Source: Burkholderia diffusa
Lineage (GTDB): Bacteria > Pseudomonadota > Gammaproteobacteria > Burkholderiales > Burkholderiaceae
Direction: 5' to 3'
DNA: 64,000 nt
NCBI RefSeq assembly: GCF_902499115.1
Contig: NZ_CABVPN010000011.1
Coordinates: forward strand, 62,001-126,000
Shown here: positions 17,282 to 24,864 of the stretch, in pieces
Layout: each line of letters opens with the position of its first letter
Numbering within the stretch: the first letter of the stretch is position 1
Made by a program: the position numbers and the translations under genes
Notes under the pieces: model-generated
The model's input: only the letters and a program-made list of their open reading frames with translations
Database searches by the model: none
What the model was told of the DNA's origin: nothing

Positions 17282-18402
17282 GTGCGCGCTTCGCCGATGC
17301 CTTCTGGCCGCCGGCCGACGAACTGGCCGAAGCGGCCGAGCGGATTCGCGCCCGCCTGGGCGACTGGCCGACCGGCACGACGGCGTGGCGGCTGTGCGTC
17401 GCGGCGCCCGACGTGCCGGCCCAAGGCGACGTGCTGATCGTGTCGGCCGGCGATCGTGCCGCGCAGGCACGCGCGTCGGCCGCATCGCGCCCCGCGTCAT
17501 CGGACGCGGTCGCGATCGAGTTCGGCGAGCACGGCGCGGTGCTGCACGCCGCAGGCGTGCGCTACGCGCTGGAAGCCGCGCATCCGCTCGCCGACGACTG
17601 GATCGCGGCGCTCGCGGCGTTCCTCGATTGCGGTTTCGCGCCGATCGACGCGCTCGTGCTCGCGCTGGCGTGGGGCGACGGCGACGAAACGCGCGGGACC
17701 GATGCGTGGCCGATCGATGCCGCGCGGTTCCCGCGCGTCGCCGGCCTGGCCGCGGCACCCGAGCCCGCATTCCCGCCGTGCCCCAAGCAACTCGGCCTCT
17801 ATCCGGTCGTCCCCGACGCCGAATGGGTCGAACGCGTGCTCGAGTGCGGCGCGCGAACCGTGCAGCTGCGCGTGAAAGGCGCGAACCCGGACGCGTTGCG
17901 CCGGGAAGTCGCACGTGCGGTCGCGGCAGGGCGCCGCTATCCCGATGCACGCGTGTTCATCAACGATCACTGGCAGATCGCGATAGAAGAGGGCGCGTAC
18001 GGCGTACATCTGGGTCAGGAGGACCTCGAAACGGCCGATCTGGCCGCGATCGCGCGCGCGGGCCTGCGGCTCGGACTTTCGAGCCATGGTTATTACGAGA
18101 TGTTGCGCGCGTTGCACGAGCGCCCGAGCTATCTGGCGCTCGGCCCCGTGTACACGACCGCGACCAAGGCCGTCGCGGCGCCGCCACAGGGCCTCGCGCG
18201 GATTGCCCGCTATGCGCGCTTCGCCGGCGCGCGCTCGCCGCTCGTCGCGATCGGCGGCGTGGGGCTCGACGCGTTGCCGGACGTGCTGGCGACGGGCGTC
18301 GGCAGCGTCGCGGTGGTCAGTGCGGTCACGGGCGCAGACGATTATCGGGCGGCGATTGTTGCGTTGCAGCAATGTTTTGCCCGACAATTTGACAATCATT
18401 GA
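17278..18402 (+). CDS. thiE: Thiamine-phosphate synthase with long N-terminal extension
   Basis: The C-terminal part (from about residue 171, QLGLYPVVPD) is a complete ThiE barrel that joins HMP-PP and thiazole phosphate. It has ARTVQLRVKG, FINDHWQIAIEEGAYGVHLGQEDLETAD, GLSSHGYYEM, YLALGPVYTTATKA, and VAIGGVG near the phosphate site. The first about 165 residues are an extra domain. Parts such as DWIAALAAFLDCGFAPIDALVLALAWG vaguely resemble the tail of ThiD-type kinases, but no kinase active site is visible. Total length is 374, against about 210 for ordinary ThiE. It ends the thi operon. Confidence 0.88.
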   Translation: MSARFADAFWPPADELAEAAERIRARLGDWPTGTTAWRLCVAAPDVPAQGDVLIVSAGDRAAQARASAASRPASSDAVAIEFGEHGAVLHAAGVRYALEAAHPLADDWIAALAAFLDCGFAPIDALVLALAWGDGDETRGTDAWPIDAARFPRVAGLAAAPEPAFPPCPKQLGLYPVVPDAEWVERVLECGARTVQLRVKGANPDALRREVARAVAAGRRYPDARVFINDHWQIAIEEGAYGVHLGQEDLETADLAAIARAGLRLGLSSHGYYEMLRALHERPSYLALGPVYTTATKAVAAPPQGLARIARYARFAGARSPLVAIGGVGLDALPDVLATGVGSVAVVSAVTGADDYRAAIVALQQCFARQFDNH

Positions 18403-18448
18403 CCGCAGGGCCCGGAACGGCGTCACGACATCATTCCAATGCAGGCCC

Positions 18449-18454
18449 TATAAT
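18449..18454 (+). promoter_or_regulatory. Possible -10 box (TATAAT) for the mla operon
   Basis: A perfect TATAAT lies 33 bases upstream of the mlaF GTG in the short thiE-mlaF gap. No good -35 sits at 16-18 bases, so this is weak evidence for an independent mla promoter. Confidence 0.3.
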
Positions 18455-18486
18455 TCGGCGTTCTGCGTAAAAGGACTGTCAGCTCC

Positions 18487-19308
18487 GTGAGCCCCACTCC
18501 TACCGAGACATTGCTGGAACTTCGCGACGTCGACTTTGGCTATGGCGACCGCCTCGTCCTGTCGAACCTGAACATGCGCTTCGGGCGCGGCCAGGTCGTC
18601 GCCGTCATGGGCGGGTCGGGTTGCGGCAAGACGACCGTGCTGCGCCTGATCGGCGGACTGGTGCGCGCACGCCGCGGCCAGGTGCTGTTCGACGGCGCCG
18701 ACGTCGGCGCGCAGACGCGCGACGGCCTGTACGCGCTGCGCCGCAAGATGGGCATGCTGTTCCAGTTCGGCGCGCTGTTCACCGATATGTCGGTGTTCGA
18801 GAACGTCGCGTTCGCGTTGCGCGAACACACCGACCTGCCCGAAGACCTGATCCGCGACCTGGTGCTGATGAAGCTCAACGCGGTCGGTCTGCGCGGCGCG
18901 CGTGACCTGATGCCGTCCGAGGTGTCCGGCGGGATGGCGCGTCGCATCGCGCTCGCGCGCGCGATCGCGCTCGACCCGCAGCTCATCATGTACGACGAAC
19001 CGTTCGCGGGCCTCGATCCGATCTCGCTCGGCATCACGGCGAACCTGATCCGCACGCTGAACGAGGCACTCGGCGCGACGTCGATCCTCGTCACGCACGA
19101 CGTGCCGGAATCGTTCGCGATCGCCGACTACGTGTATTTTCTGGCCAATGGTGGCGTGCTCGCGCAGGGGACGCCCGATGAGCTGCGTGCGTCGACCGAC
19201 CCGAGCGTGCGCCAGTTCATCGACGGCGCGCCGGACGGCCCGTTCAAATTTCATTACACGAGCCCGCCGCTGGCTGCGGATTTCGGGCTCGGCGGAGGGC
19301 GCGCATGA
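18487..19308 (+). CDS. mlaF: Phospholipid ABC transporter ATP-binding protein MlaF
   Basis: Cytoplasmic ATPase of the MlaFEDB complex that moves phospholipids between inner membrane and MlaC to maintain outer-membrane lipid asymmetry. The 273-residue product starts at a GTG (VSPTPTETLLELRDV). It shows Walker A GGSGCGKTT, signature VSGGMARRIALARA, Walker B LIMYDEPFAGLDP and the H-loop VTHDV. It is first in mlaFEDACB, and its stop overlaps the mlaE start by ATGA. Confidence 0.95.
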   Translation: MSPTPTETLLELRDVDFGYGDRLVLSNLNMRFGRGQVVAVMGGSGCGKTTVLRLIGGLVRARRGQVLFDGADVGAQTRDGLYALRRKMGMLFQFGALFTDMSVFENVAFALREHTDLPEDLIRDLVLMKLNAVGLRGARDLMPSEVSGGMARRIALARAIALDPQLIMYDEPFAGLDPISLGITANLIRTLNEALGATSILVTHDVPESFAIADYVYFLANGGVLAQGTPDELRASTDPSVRQFIDGAPDGPFKFHYTSPPLAADFGLGGGRA

Positions 19309-20072
19309 TCAGCGCGATCGGACGTTACGTCATCGGCGGCCTCGAGCGCGCGGGCTACGGCACGCGGCTGTTCGTGCGCCTCGTGCTGGAATTCTTCCCG
19401 CTGCTGCGCCGGCCGCGGCTGGTCACCAAGCAGATCCACTTTCTCGGCAACTATTCGTTCGTGATCATTGCCGTGTCGGGCCTGTTCGTCGGCTTCGTGC
19501 TCGGCTTGCAGGGCTATTACACGCTGAATCGCTACGGGTCCGAGCAGGCGCTCGGCCTGCTGGTCGCGCTGTCGCTGGTGCGCGAGCTCGGCCCGGTCGT
19601 GACCGCGCTGCTGTTCGCGGGCCGCGCCGGCACGTCGCTCACCGCCGAGATCGGCCTGATGAAGGCCGGCGAGCAGCTCACGGCGCTCGAGATGATGGCA
19701 GTCGATCCGATCAAGACGGTGATCGCGCCGCGCATGTGGGCCGGCATCATCGCGATGCCGCTGCTCGCCGCGATCTTCAACGCGGTCGGCGTGCTCGGCG
19801 GCTATTTCGTCGGTGTCGTGCTGATCGGCGTCGATCCGGGCGCGTTCTGGTCGCAGATGCAGGGCGGGGTCGAGGTGTGGGCCGACGTCGGCAACGGCGT
19901 GATCAAGAGCATCGTGTTCGGGTTCGCCGTGACCTTCATTGCACTGTTTCAGGGGTATGAAGCGAAGCCCACGCCCGAGGGCGTGTCGCGCGCGACGACC
20001 AAGACGGTCGTGTTCGCGTCGCTCGCCGTACTCGGCCTCGATTTCCTGCTGACCGCGCTGATGTTCAGCTGA
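19305..20072 (+). CDS. mlaE: Phospholipid ABC transporter permease MlaE
   Basis: Inner-membrane permease of the Mla system, 255 residues. It has the MlaE family core LFVGFVLGLQGYYTLNRYG, LVRELGPVVTALLFAGRAGTSLTAEIGLMKAGEQL, DPIKTVIAPRMWAGIIAMPLLA and a terminal helix pair. Its start is inside the mlaF stop overlap. The GYETKPTPEGVSRATTKTVV-like segment (GYEAKPTPEGVSRATTKTVV) near the C-terminus is characteristic. Confidence 0.95.
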   Translation: MISAIGRYVIGGLERAGYGTRLFVRLVLEFFPLLRRPRLVTKQIHFLGNYSFVIIAVSGLFVGFVLGLQGYYTLNRYGSEQALGLLVALSLVRELGPVVTALLFAGRAGTSLTAEIGLMKAGEQLTALEMMAVDPIKTVIAPRMWAGIIAMPLLAAIFNAVGVLGGYFVGVVLIGVDPGAFWSQMQGGVEVWADVGNGVIKSIVFGFAVTFIALFQGYEAKPTPEGVSRATTKTVVFASLAVLGLDFLLTALMFS

Positions 20073-20102
20073 GCCTCAGCCAAGCCAAATTTTGGGATGA
20101 CG

Positions 20103-20657
20103 ATGAAAAAGACTGCTCTCGACTTCTGGGTCGGCCTGTTCGTGGTGGTGGGCTTCCTTGCGGTGCTATTCCTGGCGCTCAAGGTCGGCAACATGAGCTC
20201 GCTGTCGTTTCAGCCGACCTACTCGGTGAGGATGAAATTCGACAACATCGGCGGACTGAAGCCGCGCGCCGCCGTGAAGAGCGCGGGCGTCGTGGTCGGC
20301 CGCGTGAAGTCGGTCGGCTTCGACACCAACACCTATCAGGCGCTGGTGACGATCGATATCGACGGTCAGTATCCGTTCCCGAAGGATTCGTCGGCGAAGA
20401 TCCTGACGTCGGGCCTGCTCGGCGAGCAGTACATCGGCCTCGATCCGGGCGGCGACACCGAAATGCTGAAGGAGGGCGATACGATCACGATGACGCAGTC
20501 GGCGATCGTGCTCGAGAACCTGATCGGCCAGTTCCTGTACAGCAAGGCAGCCGACGCGGGCGGCGCGAAGCCGGCATCCGGGGCCTCGGCCGCGCCGGCG
20601 GCACCCGCGCCGGTCGCGGTGCCGGCCTCCGCGGTGTCTGGCTCGGCTGCCCAATAA
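20103..20657 (+). CDS. mlaD: Phospholipid-binding MCE protein MlaD
   Basis: Anchored periplasmic MCE-domain protein that forms a hexameric ring on MlaFEB. The 184-residue product has one N-terminal membrane helix (LDFWVGLFVVVGFLAVLFLAL). The MCE domain follows (YSVRMKFDNIGGLKPRAAVKSAGVVVGRV, then KILTSGLLGEQYIGLDPGG), ending with the amphipathic IVLENLIGQFLYS. The last 30 residues are an Ala/Pro-rich tail. I chose the ATG at 20103 because GGGA is correctly spaced for it; the ATG at 20097 directly abuts that site. Confidence 0.94.
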   Translation: MKKTALDFWVGLFVVVGFLAVLFLALKVGNMSSLSFQPTYSVRMKFDNIGGLKPRAAVKSAGVVVGRVKSVGFDTNTYQALVTIDIDGQYPFPKDSSAKILTSGLLGEQYIGLDPGGDTEMLKEGDTITMTQSAIVLENLIGQFLYSKAADAGGAKPASGASAAPAAPAPVAVPASAVSGSAAQ

Positions 20658-20688
20658 CCACACGAGAGAAAGACAAGAGGGAATGACC

Positions 20689-21594
20689 ATGCAGACGATC
20701 CGCATCAGGCACGCCGCGCTCGCGGTGGCGGCAGTCGCCGCGTTGAGCGGTTGCGCGACCGTGCAGACGCCGACCAAGGGCGATCCGCTCGAAGGCTTCA
20801 ACCGGTCGATGTACAAGTTCAACGACACGGTCGACACGTACGCGCTGAAACCGGTCGCGAAGGGCTACCAGTACGTGGTGCCGCAGCCGGTGCGCGACAG
20901 CGTGACGAACTTCTTCTCGAACATCGGCGACGTCTACATCGCCGCGAACAACATCGTGCAGTTGCGAATCGCGGACGGCGTCGGCGACATCATGCGCGTC
21001 GTGATCAACACGGTGTTCGGCGTCGGCGGCCTGTTCGACGTCGCGACGATTGCGAAACTGCCGAAGCACACGGCCGATTTCGGGATCACGATGGGCCGCT
21101 ACGGCATGCCGTCGGGCCCGTATCTCGTGCTGCCGCTGCTCGGCCCGAGCACACTGCGCGACACGGCAGGCCTCGGCGTCGACTACGTGGGCAATCCGCT
21201 CACCTACGTGAAGCCGGACGGCCTGAGCTGGGGCCTGTTCGGCGTGAACCTCGTCAACACGCGTGCGAACCTGCTCGGCGCGGGCGACGTGCTTGATGCC
21301 GCGGCGCTCGACAAGTATTCGTTCGTGCGCAACGCCTACCTGCAGCGCCGCCAGATGCTGATCGACAACGCGCGCGGCGAGGCCTCGACGGCGTCGAGCA
21401 ACGATGCGCTGCCGAAGTACGACTTGCCGGACGATGGCGCGGCACCGGCCGGCGCATCGGGCGCGGCCGTTGCCGTACCGGCGTCGGGCAGTGCCGAAGC
21501 ACCGAACCCGGCCAGCGCGACGAACGTGCCGGCAATGCAGATGACGCCGCCCGCACCGGGCGGGATTCGTTTCCCGAGCATCAAGCTGCACTGA
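20689..21594 (+). CDS. mlaA: Outer-membrane lipoprotein MlaA (VacJ)
   Basis: Outer-membrane ring-shaped lipoprotein that extracts mislocalised phospholipids and hands them to MlaC. The 301-residue precursor has a lipobox LSGC with the acylated Cys at residue 22. The VacJ core follows: DPLEGFNRSMYKFNDTVDTYALKPVAKGY, then FFSNIGDVYIAANNIVQ, RYGMPSGPYLVLPLLGPSTLRD and GVDYVGNPL. A long Ala/Pro/Ser-rich C-terminal tail of about 70 residues is extra. AGAGG is better spaced for the ATG at 20689 than for the one at 20683. Here mlaA is inside the mla operon, unlike in E. coli. Confidence 0.94.
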   Translation: MQTIRIRHAALAVAAVAALSGCATVQTPTKGDPLEGFNRSMYKFNDTVDTYALKPVAKGYQYVVPQPVRDSVTNFFSNIGDVYIAANNIVQLRIADGVGDIMRVVINTVFGVGGLFDVATIAKLPKHTADFGITMGRYGMPSGPYLVLPLLGPSTLRDTAGLGVDYVGNPLTYVKPDGLSWGLFGVNLVNTRANLLGAGDVLDAAALDKYSFVRNAYLQRRQMLIDNARGEASTASSNDALPKYDLPDDGAAPAGASGAAVAVPASGSAEAPNPASATNVPAMQMTPPAPGGIRFPSIKLH

Positions 21595-21701
21595 CCAACT
21601 TACATTCGTTACAGCCGGAAACGATTCAGTCGGTAGCGCATGCGAACTTGCGCGTAAGCTACCGGCTCCAACCTTCGCATCGACTCTTCATGCAGGTCAC
21701 T

Positions 21702-22334
21702 ATGATGAAAAAACTGTTCCTGATCCCCGTTTTCGCGGCGCTGTTCTCGTTCGGCAGCGCAGCTCACGCGCAAGTCGACCAGTCGAACCCGCAGGCGCTG
21801 ATCAAGACGGCGACGCAGCAGGTGCTCGACGAAGTCAAGCAGCAGACGATCAAGCAGGGCGACACCAACCGCATCATTACGATCGTCAACAAGGACATCC
21901 TGCCGTACACGGATTTCCGCCGTACCACGCAGCTCGCGATGGGCCGCAACTGGCGCACGGCATCGGCCGAACAGCAGCAACAGGTTCAGGAGCAGTTCAA
22001 GCTGCTGCTGATCCGCACGTATTCGGGCGCGCTCGCGCAGTTGAAGCCGGACCAGCAGATCCAGTACCCGCCGTTCCGCGCCGATCCGGCCGACACCGAC
22101 GTGGTGGTGAAGACGGTCGCGATGAACAACGGTCAGCCGGTCCAGATCGACTATCGCTTGTACAAGTCGGCGAATGGCTGGAAGGTCTATGACCTGAACG
22201 TGCTCGGCGCGTGGCTGATCCAGACGTACCAGCAGCAGTTCAACGAGAAGATCCAGCAAAGCGGCGTGGACGGCCTGATCCAGTTCCTGACGCAGCGCAA
22301 CCAGCAACTTGCCTCCGGCAAGCAGGCGTCGTGA
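21702..22334 (+). CDS. mlaC: Periplasmic phospholipid carrier MlaC
   Basis: Soluble periplasmic shuttle of the Mla pathway. The 210-residue precursor starts MMKKLFLIPVFAALFSFGSAAHAQ, a clear Sec signal. The Ttg2D/MlaC fold follows, with ILPYTDFRRTTQLAMGRNWRTAS, LLLIRTYSGALAQ and WKVYDLNVLGAWLIQTYQQQFNEKI, in which a conserved hydrophobic pocket binds lipid tails. The in-frame ATG at 21648 gives a poor start. Its stop overlaps the mlaB GTG. Confidence 0.94.
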   Translation: MMKKLFLIPVFAALFSFGSAAHAQVDQSNPQALIKTATQQVLDEVKQQTIKQGDTNRIITIVNKDILPYTDFRRTTQLAMGRNWRTASAEQQQQVQEQFKLLLIRTYSGALAQLKPDQQIQYPPFRADPADTDVVVKTVAMNNGQPVQIDYRLYKSANGWKVYDLNVLGAWLIQTYQQQFNEKIQQSGVDGLIQFLTQRNQQLASGKQAS

Positions 22335-22606
22335 GCGGCTTCGAAGCAGGCTCTTCGCTGACCGTCGCGAGCGCGAAGTCCGCGCTCGCGGACGGTCTTG
22401 CGCGCATCGGCGCCGGCGCGACCGCCGTCGATTGCACGGCGCTGACGCAGTTCGACTCGTCCGCGCTCGCCGTGCTGCTCGCATGGCAACGTGCCGCCGA
22501 AGCGCGCGGCGCGACCCTCGACATCCTCAATCTCCCGCAGAAGCTCGCCAGCCTCGCGCGCGCCTATGGCGTCGACGCCCTCATCGACGGCACCGGGCGA
22601 CATTGA
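22331..22606 (+). CDS. mlaB: STAS-domain protein MlaB
   Basis: Small cytoplasmic STAS protein that stabilises the MlaF ATPase. The 91-residue product begins at a GTG overlapping the mlaC stop (GTGA). It has the STAS core VDCTALTQFDSSALAVLLAWQRAAEARGATLDILNLP, with the DSSALA helix cap, and ends GVDALIDG. It closes the mlaFEDACB set. Confidence 0.9.
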   Translation: MSGFEAGSSLTVASAKSALADGLARIGAGATAVDCTALTQFDSSALAVLLAWQRAAEARGATLDILNLPQKLASLARAYGVDALIDGTGRH

Positions 22607-22696
22607 CCCTGCCCGACCGAAGCCTGCCGCGCCAGCCGGCGCGCGCACGCTTCAGGCCGCGCGCCTCCTGCGCCGGCCCCACCAGCCGGTTTGCCC

Positions 22697-22702
22697 TATA
22701 AT
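22697..22702 (+). promoter_or_regulatory. Possible -10 box (TATAAT) upstream of the ABC-2 exporter pair
   Basis: A perfect TATAAT lies 97 bases upstream of the ATP-binding gene. No clear -35 is present. Confidence 0.3.
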
Positions 22703-22798
22703 CAAGCGTTTTGCGGGGCAGCCAATCGGCGTCCGGCCCCCATTTTCTTTCGCAGCAAGCACAGAATAGGCGTCGCGGCCCATGCGCCGCGCACAGTC

Positions 22799-23725
22799 AT
22801 GTCAGCCATAGAAATCCGTCACGTCAAGAAGCGCTACAAATCGCTTCAGGCGCTCAAGGGCGTCAGCCTGTCGGTCGAGGAAGGCGAGTTTTTCGGTCTG
22901 CTCGGCCCGAACGGCGCAGGCAAGACCACGCTCATCAGTATCCTCGCCGGGCTTGCCCGGGCCGATGAAGGCAGTATCTCAGTGCGCGGCCACGACGTCG
23001 TCAAGGACTTCCGCGATGCGCGCCGCGCGCTCGGCGTCGTGCCGCAGGAACTCGTGTTCGACCCGTTCTTCACCGTCCGCGAGACGCTGCGGATCCAGTC
23101 CGGCTATTTCGGGCTGCGTCGCAACGACGACTGGATCGACGAAGTGATGGCCAATCTCGACCTCACCGAGAAGGCCGACGCGAACATGCGCGCGCTGTCG
23201 GGCGGGATGAAGCGCCGCGTGCTGGTCGCGCAGGCGCTCGTGCACCGGCCGCCCGTGATCGTGCTCGACGAACCGACCGCCGGCGTCGACGTCGAATTGC
23301 GCCAGACGCTGTGGAAGTTCATCTCGCGCCTGAACCGCGAGGGCCACACGATCGTGCTGACCACCCATTACCTCGAGGAAGCCGAGTCGCTGTGCGACCG
23401 CATCGCGATGCTGCGCCGTGGCGAAGTCGTCGCGCTTGACCGCACCGACGCGCTGCTGCGCCGCTTCGCCGGGCTGCAGTTGTACCTGCGCCTGGGGACT
23501 GGCGCGCTGCCGTCCGAGCTGCGCGGGCTGGAGTCCGACCCGGCCGCCCGCGCGCCGGGCGAGCACCTGCTGCGCCTGACGAGCTACGACGATGTCGAGC
23601 GGATCCTCGCGCTATGCCGCGCGGCGGGCTGCACGTTCGACGAGATCGAGGTCCGCAAGGCCGACCTCGAGGATGTGTTCGTCCAGGTGATGAACGGGGC
23701 CGAGGTGATCGAGGGTCTGGCATGA
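22799..23725 (+). CDS. ABC-2 type transporter ATP-binding protein (YadG-like)
   Basis: Cytoplasmic ATPase of a two-gene ABC exporter. The 308-residue protein has Walker A GPNGAGKTT, the Q-loop VPQELVFDPFFTVRE, signature LSGGMKRRVLVAQAL, Walker B VIVLDEPTAGVD and the H-loop LTTHYLEEAE. The C-terminal 80 residues resemble the YadG/DrrA regulatory tail. The ATG at 22799 (MSAIEIRHVKKRYK) is the natural start; an upstream in-frame ATG at 22691 precedes it by 36 unconserved codons. It overlaps the permease gene by ATGA. Substrate unknown. Confidence 0.9.
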   Translation: MSAIEIRHVKKRYKSLQALKGVSLSVEEGEFFGLLGPNGAGKTTLISILAGLARADEGSISVRGHDVVKDFRDARRALGVVPQELVFDPFFTVRETLRIQSGYFGLRRNDDWIDEVMANLDLTEKADANMRALSGGMKRRVLVAQALVHRPPVIVLDEPTAGVDVELRQTLWKFISRLNREGHTIVLTTHYLEEAESLCDRIAMLRRGEVVALDRTDALLRRFAGLQLYLRLGTGALPSELRGLESDPAARAPGEHLLRLTSYDDVERILALCRAAGCTFDEIEVRKADLEDVFVQVMNGAEVIEGLA

Positions 23726-24561
23726 ATCAACAATCCCCACGCGAACTTCGTTCGCTGCCCCCCGAGGGGGCGCCCGCCACTATCGGGGCGGCCCGGCGAG
23801 TGCCGGGAAGCGGCTTTCAAACGCTGTTCTACAAGGAACTGCTGCGCTTCTGGAAGGTGTCGTTCCAGACGGTGTGCGCGCCGATCGTAACGGCGCTGCT
23901 GTATCTGACGATCTTCGGCCACGCGCTGTCGGGCCGCGTCGAGGTGTATCCGGGCGTCGAGTACGTGAGCTTTCTCGTGCCGGGCCTCGTGATGATGAGC
24001 GTGCTGCAGAACGCGTTCGCGAACAGCTCGTCGTCGCTGATCCAGTCGAAGATCACCGGCAACCTCGTGTTCATGCTGCTGCCGCCGCTGTCGTACCGCG
24101 ACATCTTCGGCGCGTACGTGCTCGCGTCCGTCGTGCGCGGGCTCGCGGTCGGCGCGGGCGTATTCGTCGTGACGATCTGGTTTGTCCCGATGCATTTCGC
24201 GGCGCCGTTGTTCATCATCGCGTTCGCGCTGCTCGGCTCGGCGATCCTCGGCACGCTCGGGCTGATCGCCGGGATCTGGGCCGAGAAGTTCGACCAGCTC
24301 GCCGCGTTCCAGAACTTCCTGATCATGCCGCTGACGTTCCTGTCCGGCGTGTTCTATTCGACGCACTCGCTGCCGCCCGTGTGGCGCGAGATTTCGCGTC
24401 TCAATCCGTTTTTCTACATGATCGACGGCTTCCGTTACGGGTTCTTCGGCGCGTCCGACATCAACCCGCTCGCGAGCCTCGCGATCGTCACCGGTTTCTT
24501 CGTGCTGCTCGCGATGTTCGCGATGCGGCTGCTCGCGACCGGCTACAAACTGCGTCATTGA
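23722..24561 (+). CDS. ABC-2 type transporter permease (YadH-like)
   Basis: Six-helix inner-membrane permease partnering the ATPase just upstream. The 279-residue protein has the ABC2 signature region GIWAEKFDQLAAFQNFLIMPLTFLSGVFYS followed by LPPVWREISRLNPFFYMIDGFRYGFFG. Residues about 6-35 (ELRSLPPEGAPATIGAARRVPG) look non-functional and are encoded by a GC-rich inverted repeat typical of betaproteobacterial intergenic repeats. The conserved protein starts at about residue 32 (SGFQTLFYKELLRFWK). The start overlaps the ATPase stop. Confidence 0.9.
   Translation: MNQQSPRELRSLPPEGAPATIGAARRVPGSGFQTLFYKELLRFWKVSFQTVCAPIVTALLYLTIFGHALSGRVEVYPGVEYVSFLVPGLVMMSVLQNAFANSSSSLIQSKITGNLVFMLLPPLSYRDIFGAYVLASVVRGLAVGAGVFVVTIWFVPMHFAAPLFIIAFALLGSAILGTLGLIAGIWAEKFDQLAAFQNFLIMPLTFLSGVFYSTHSLPPVWREISRLNPFFYMIDGFRYGFFGASDINPLASLAIVTGFFVLLAMFAMRLLATGYKLRH
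23741..23771 (+). repeat. REP-like double inverted repeat inside the permease N-terminus
   Basis: GCGAA-cttcg-TTCGC (23741-23755) is directly followed by GCCCCC-cga-GGGGGC (23757-23771). The translated reading, LRSLPPEGA, is a pattern I recall at odd termini of many betaproteobacterial proteins, consistent with a dispersed repeat captured by the reading frame. Confidence 0.5.
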
Positions 24562-24611
24562 TATCGACGGTTGCGGCCGCCACGGGCGGCGCGCGCCGAC
24601 AGGAGCCTCTC

Positions 24612-24851
24612 ATGTTGCCGACTCCCGAACAGGTCAAGCAATACATTGCCGGCGGTCTCGCCTGCACCCATCTGGAAGTCGAAGGCGACGGCCAGCATTT
24701 CTTCGCGACGATCGTGTCGGCGGCCTTCGAAGGCAAGCGGCCGATCCAGCGGCACCAGCTCGTTTATGCGGCGCTCGGCGATCGCATGAAGCAGGAAATT
24801 CACGCGCTCAGCATGAAGACGCTGACGCCCGCCGAATGGCAGAACGCATAA
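24612..24851 (+). CDS. ibaG: BolA/IbaG family iron-metabolism protein
   Basis: A 79-residue BolA-fold protein (MLPTPEQVKQYIAGGLACTHLEVEGDGQHFFATIVSAAFEGK). It has the family helix-turn motif RPIQRHQLVYAALGDRMKQEIHALSMKTLTPAEW. It resembles E. coli IbaG, which also precedes murA, and partners monothiol glutaredoxin in Fe-S or iron sensing. AGGAG lies upstream of the ATG. The gap to murA is 13 bases, so the genes probably form one operon. Confidence 0.9.
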   Translation: MLPTPEQVKQYIAGGLACTHLEVEGDGQHFFATIVSAAFEGKRPIQRHQLVYAALGDRMKQEIHALSMKTLTPAEWQNA

Positions 24852-24864
24852 CCGGAACCACTGA

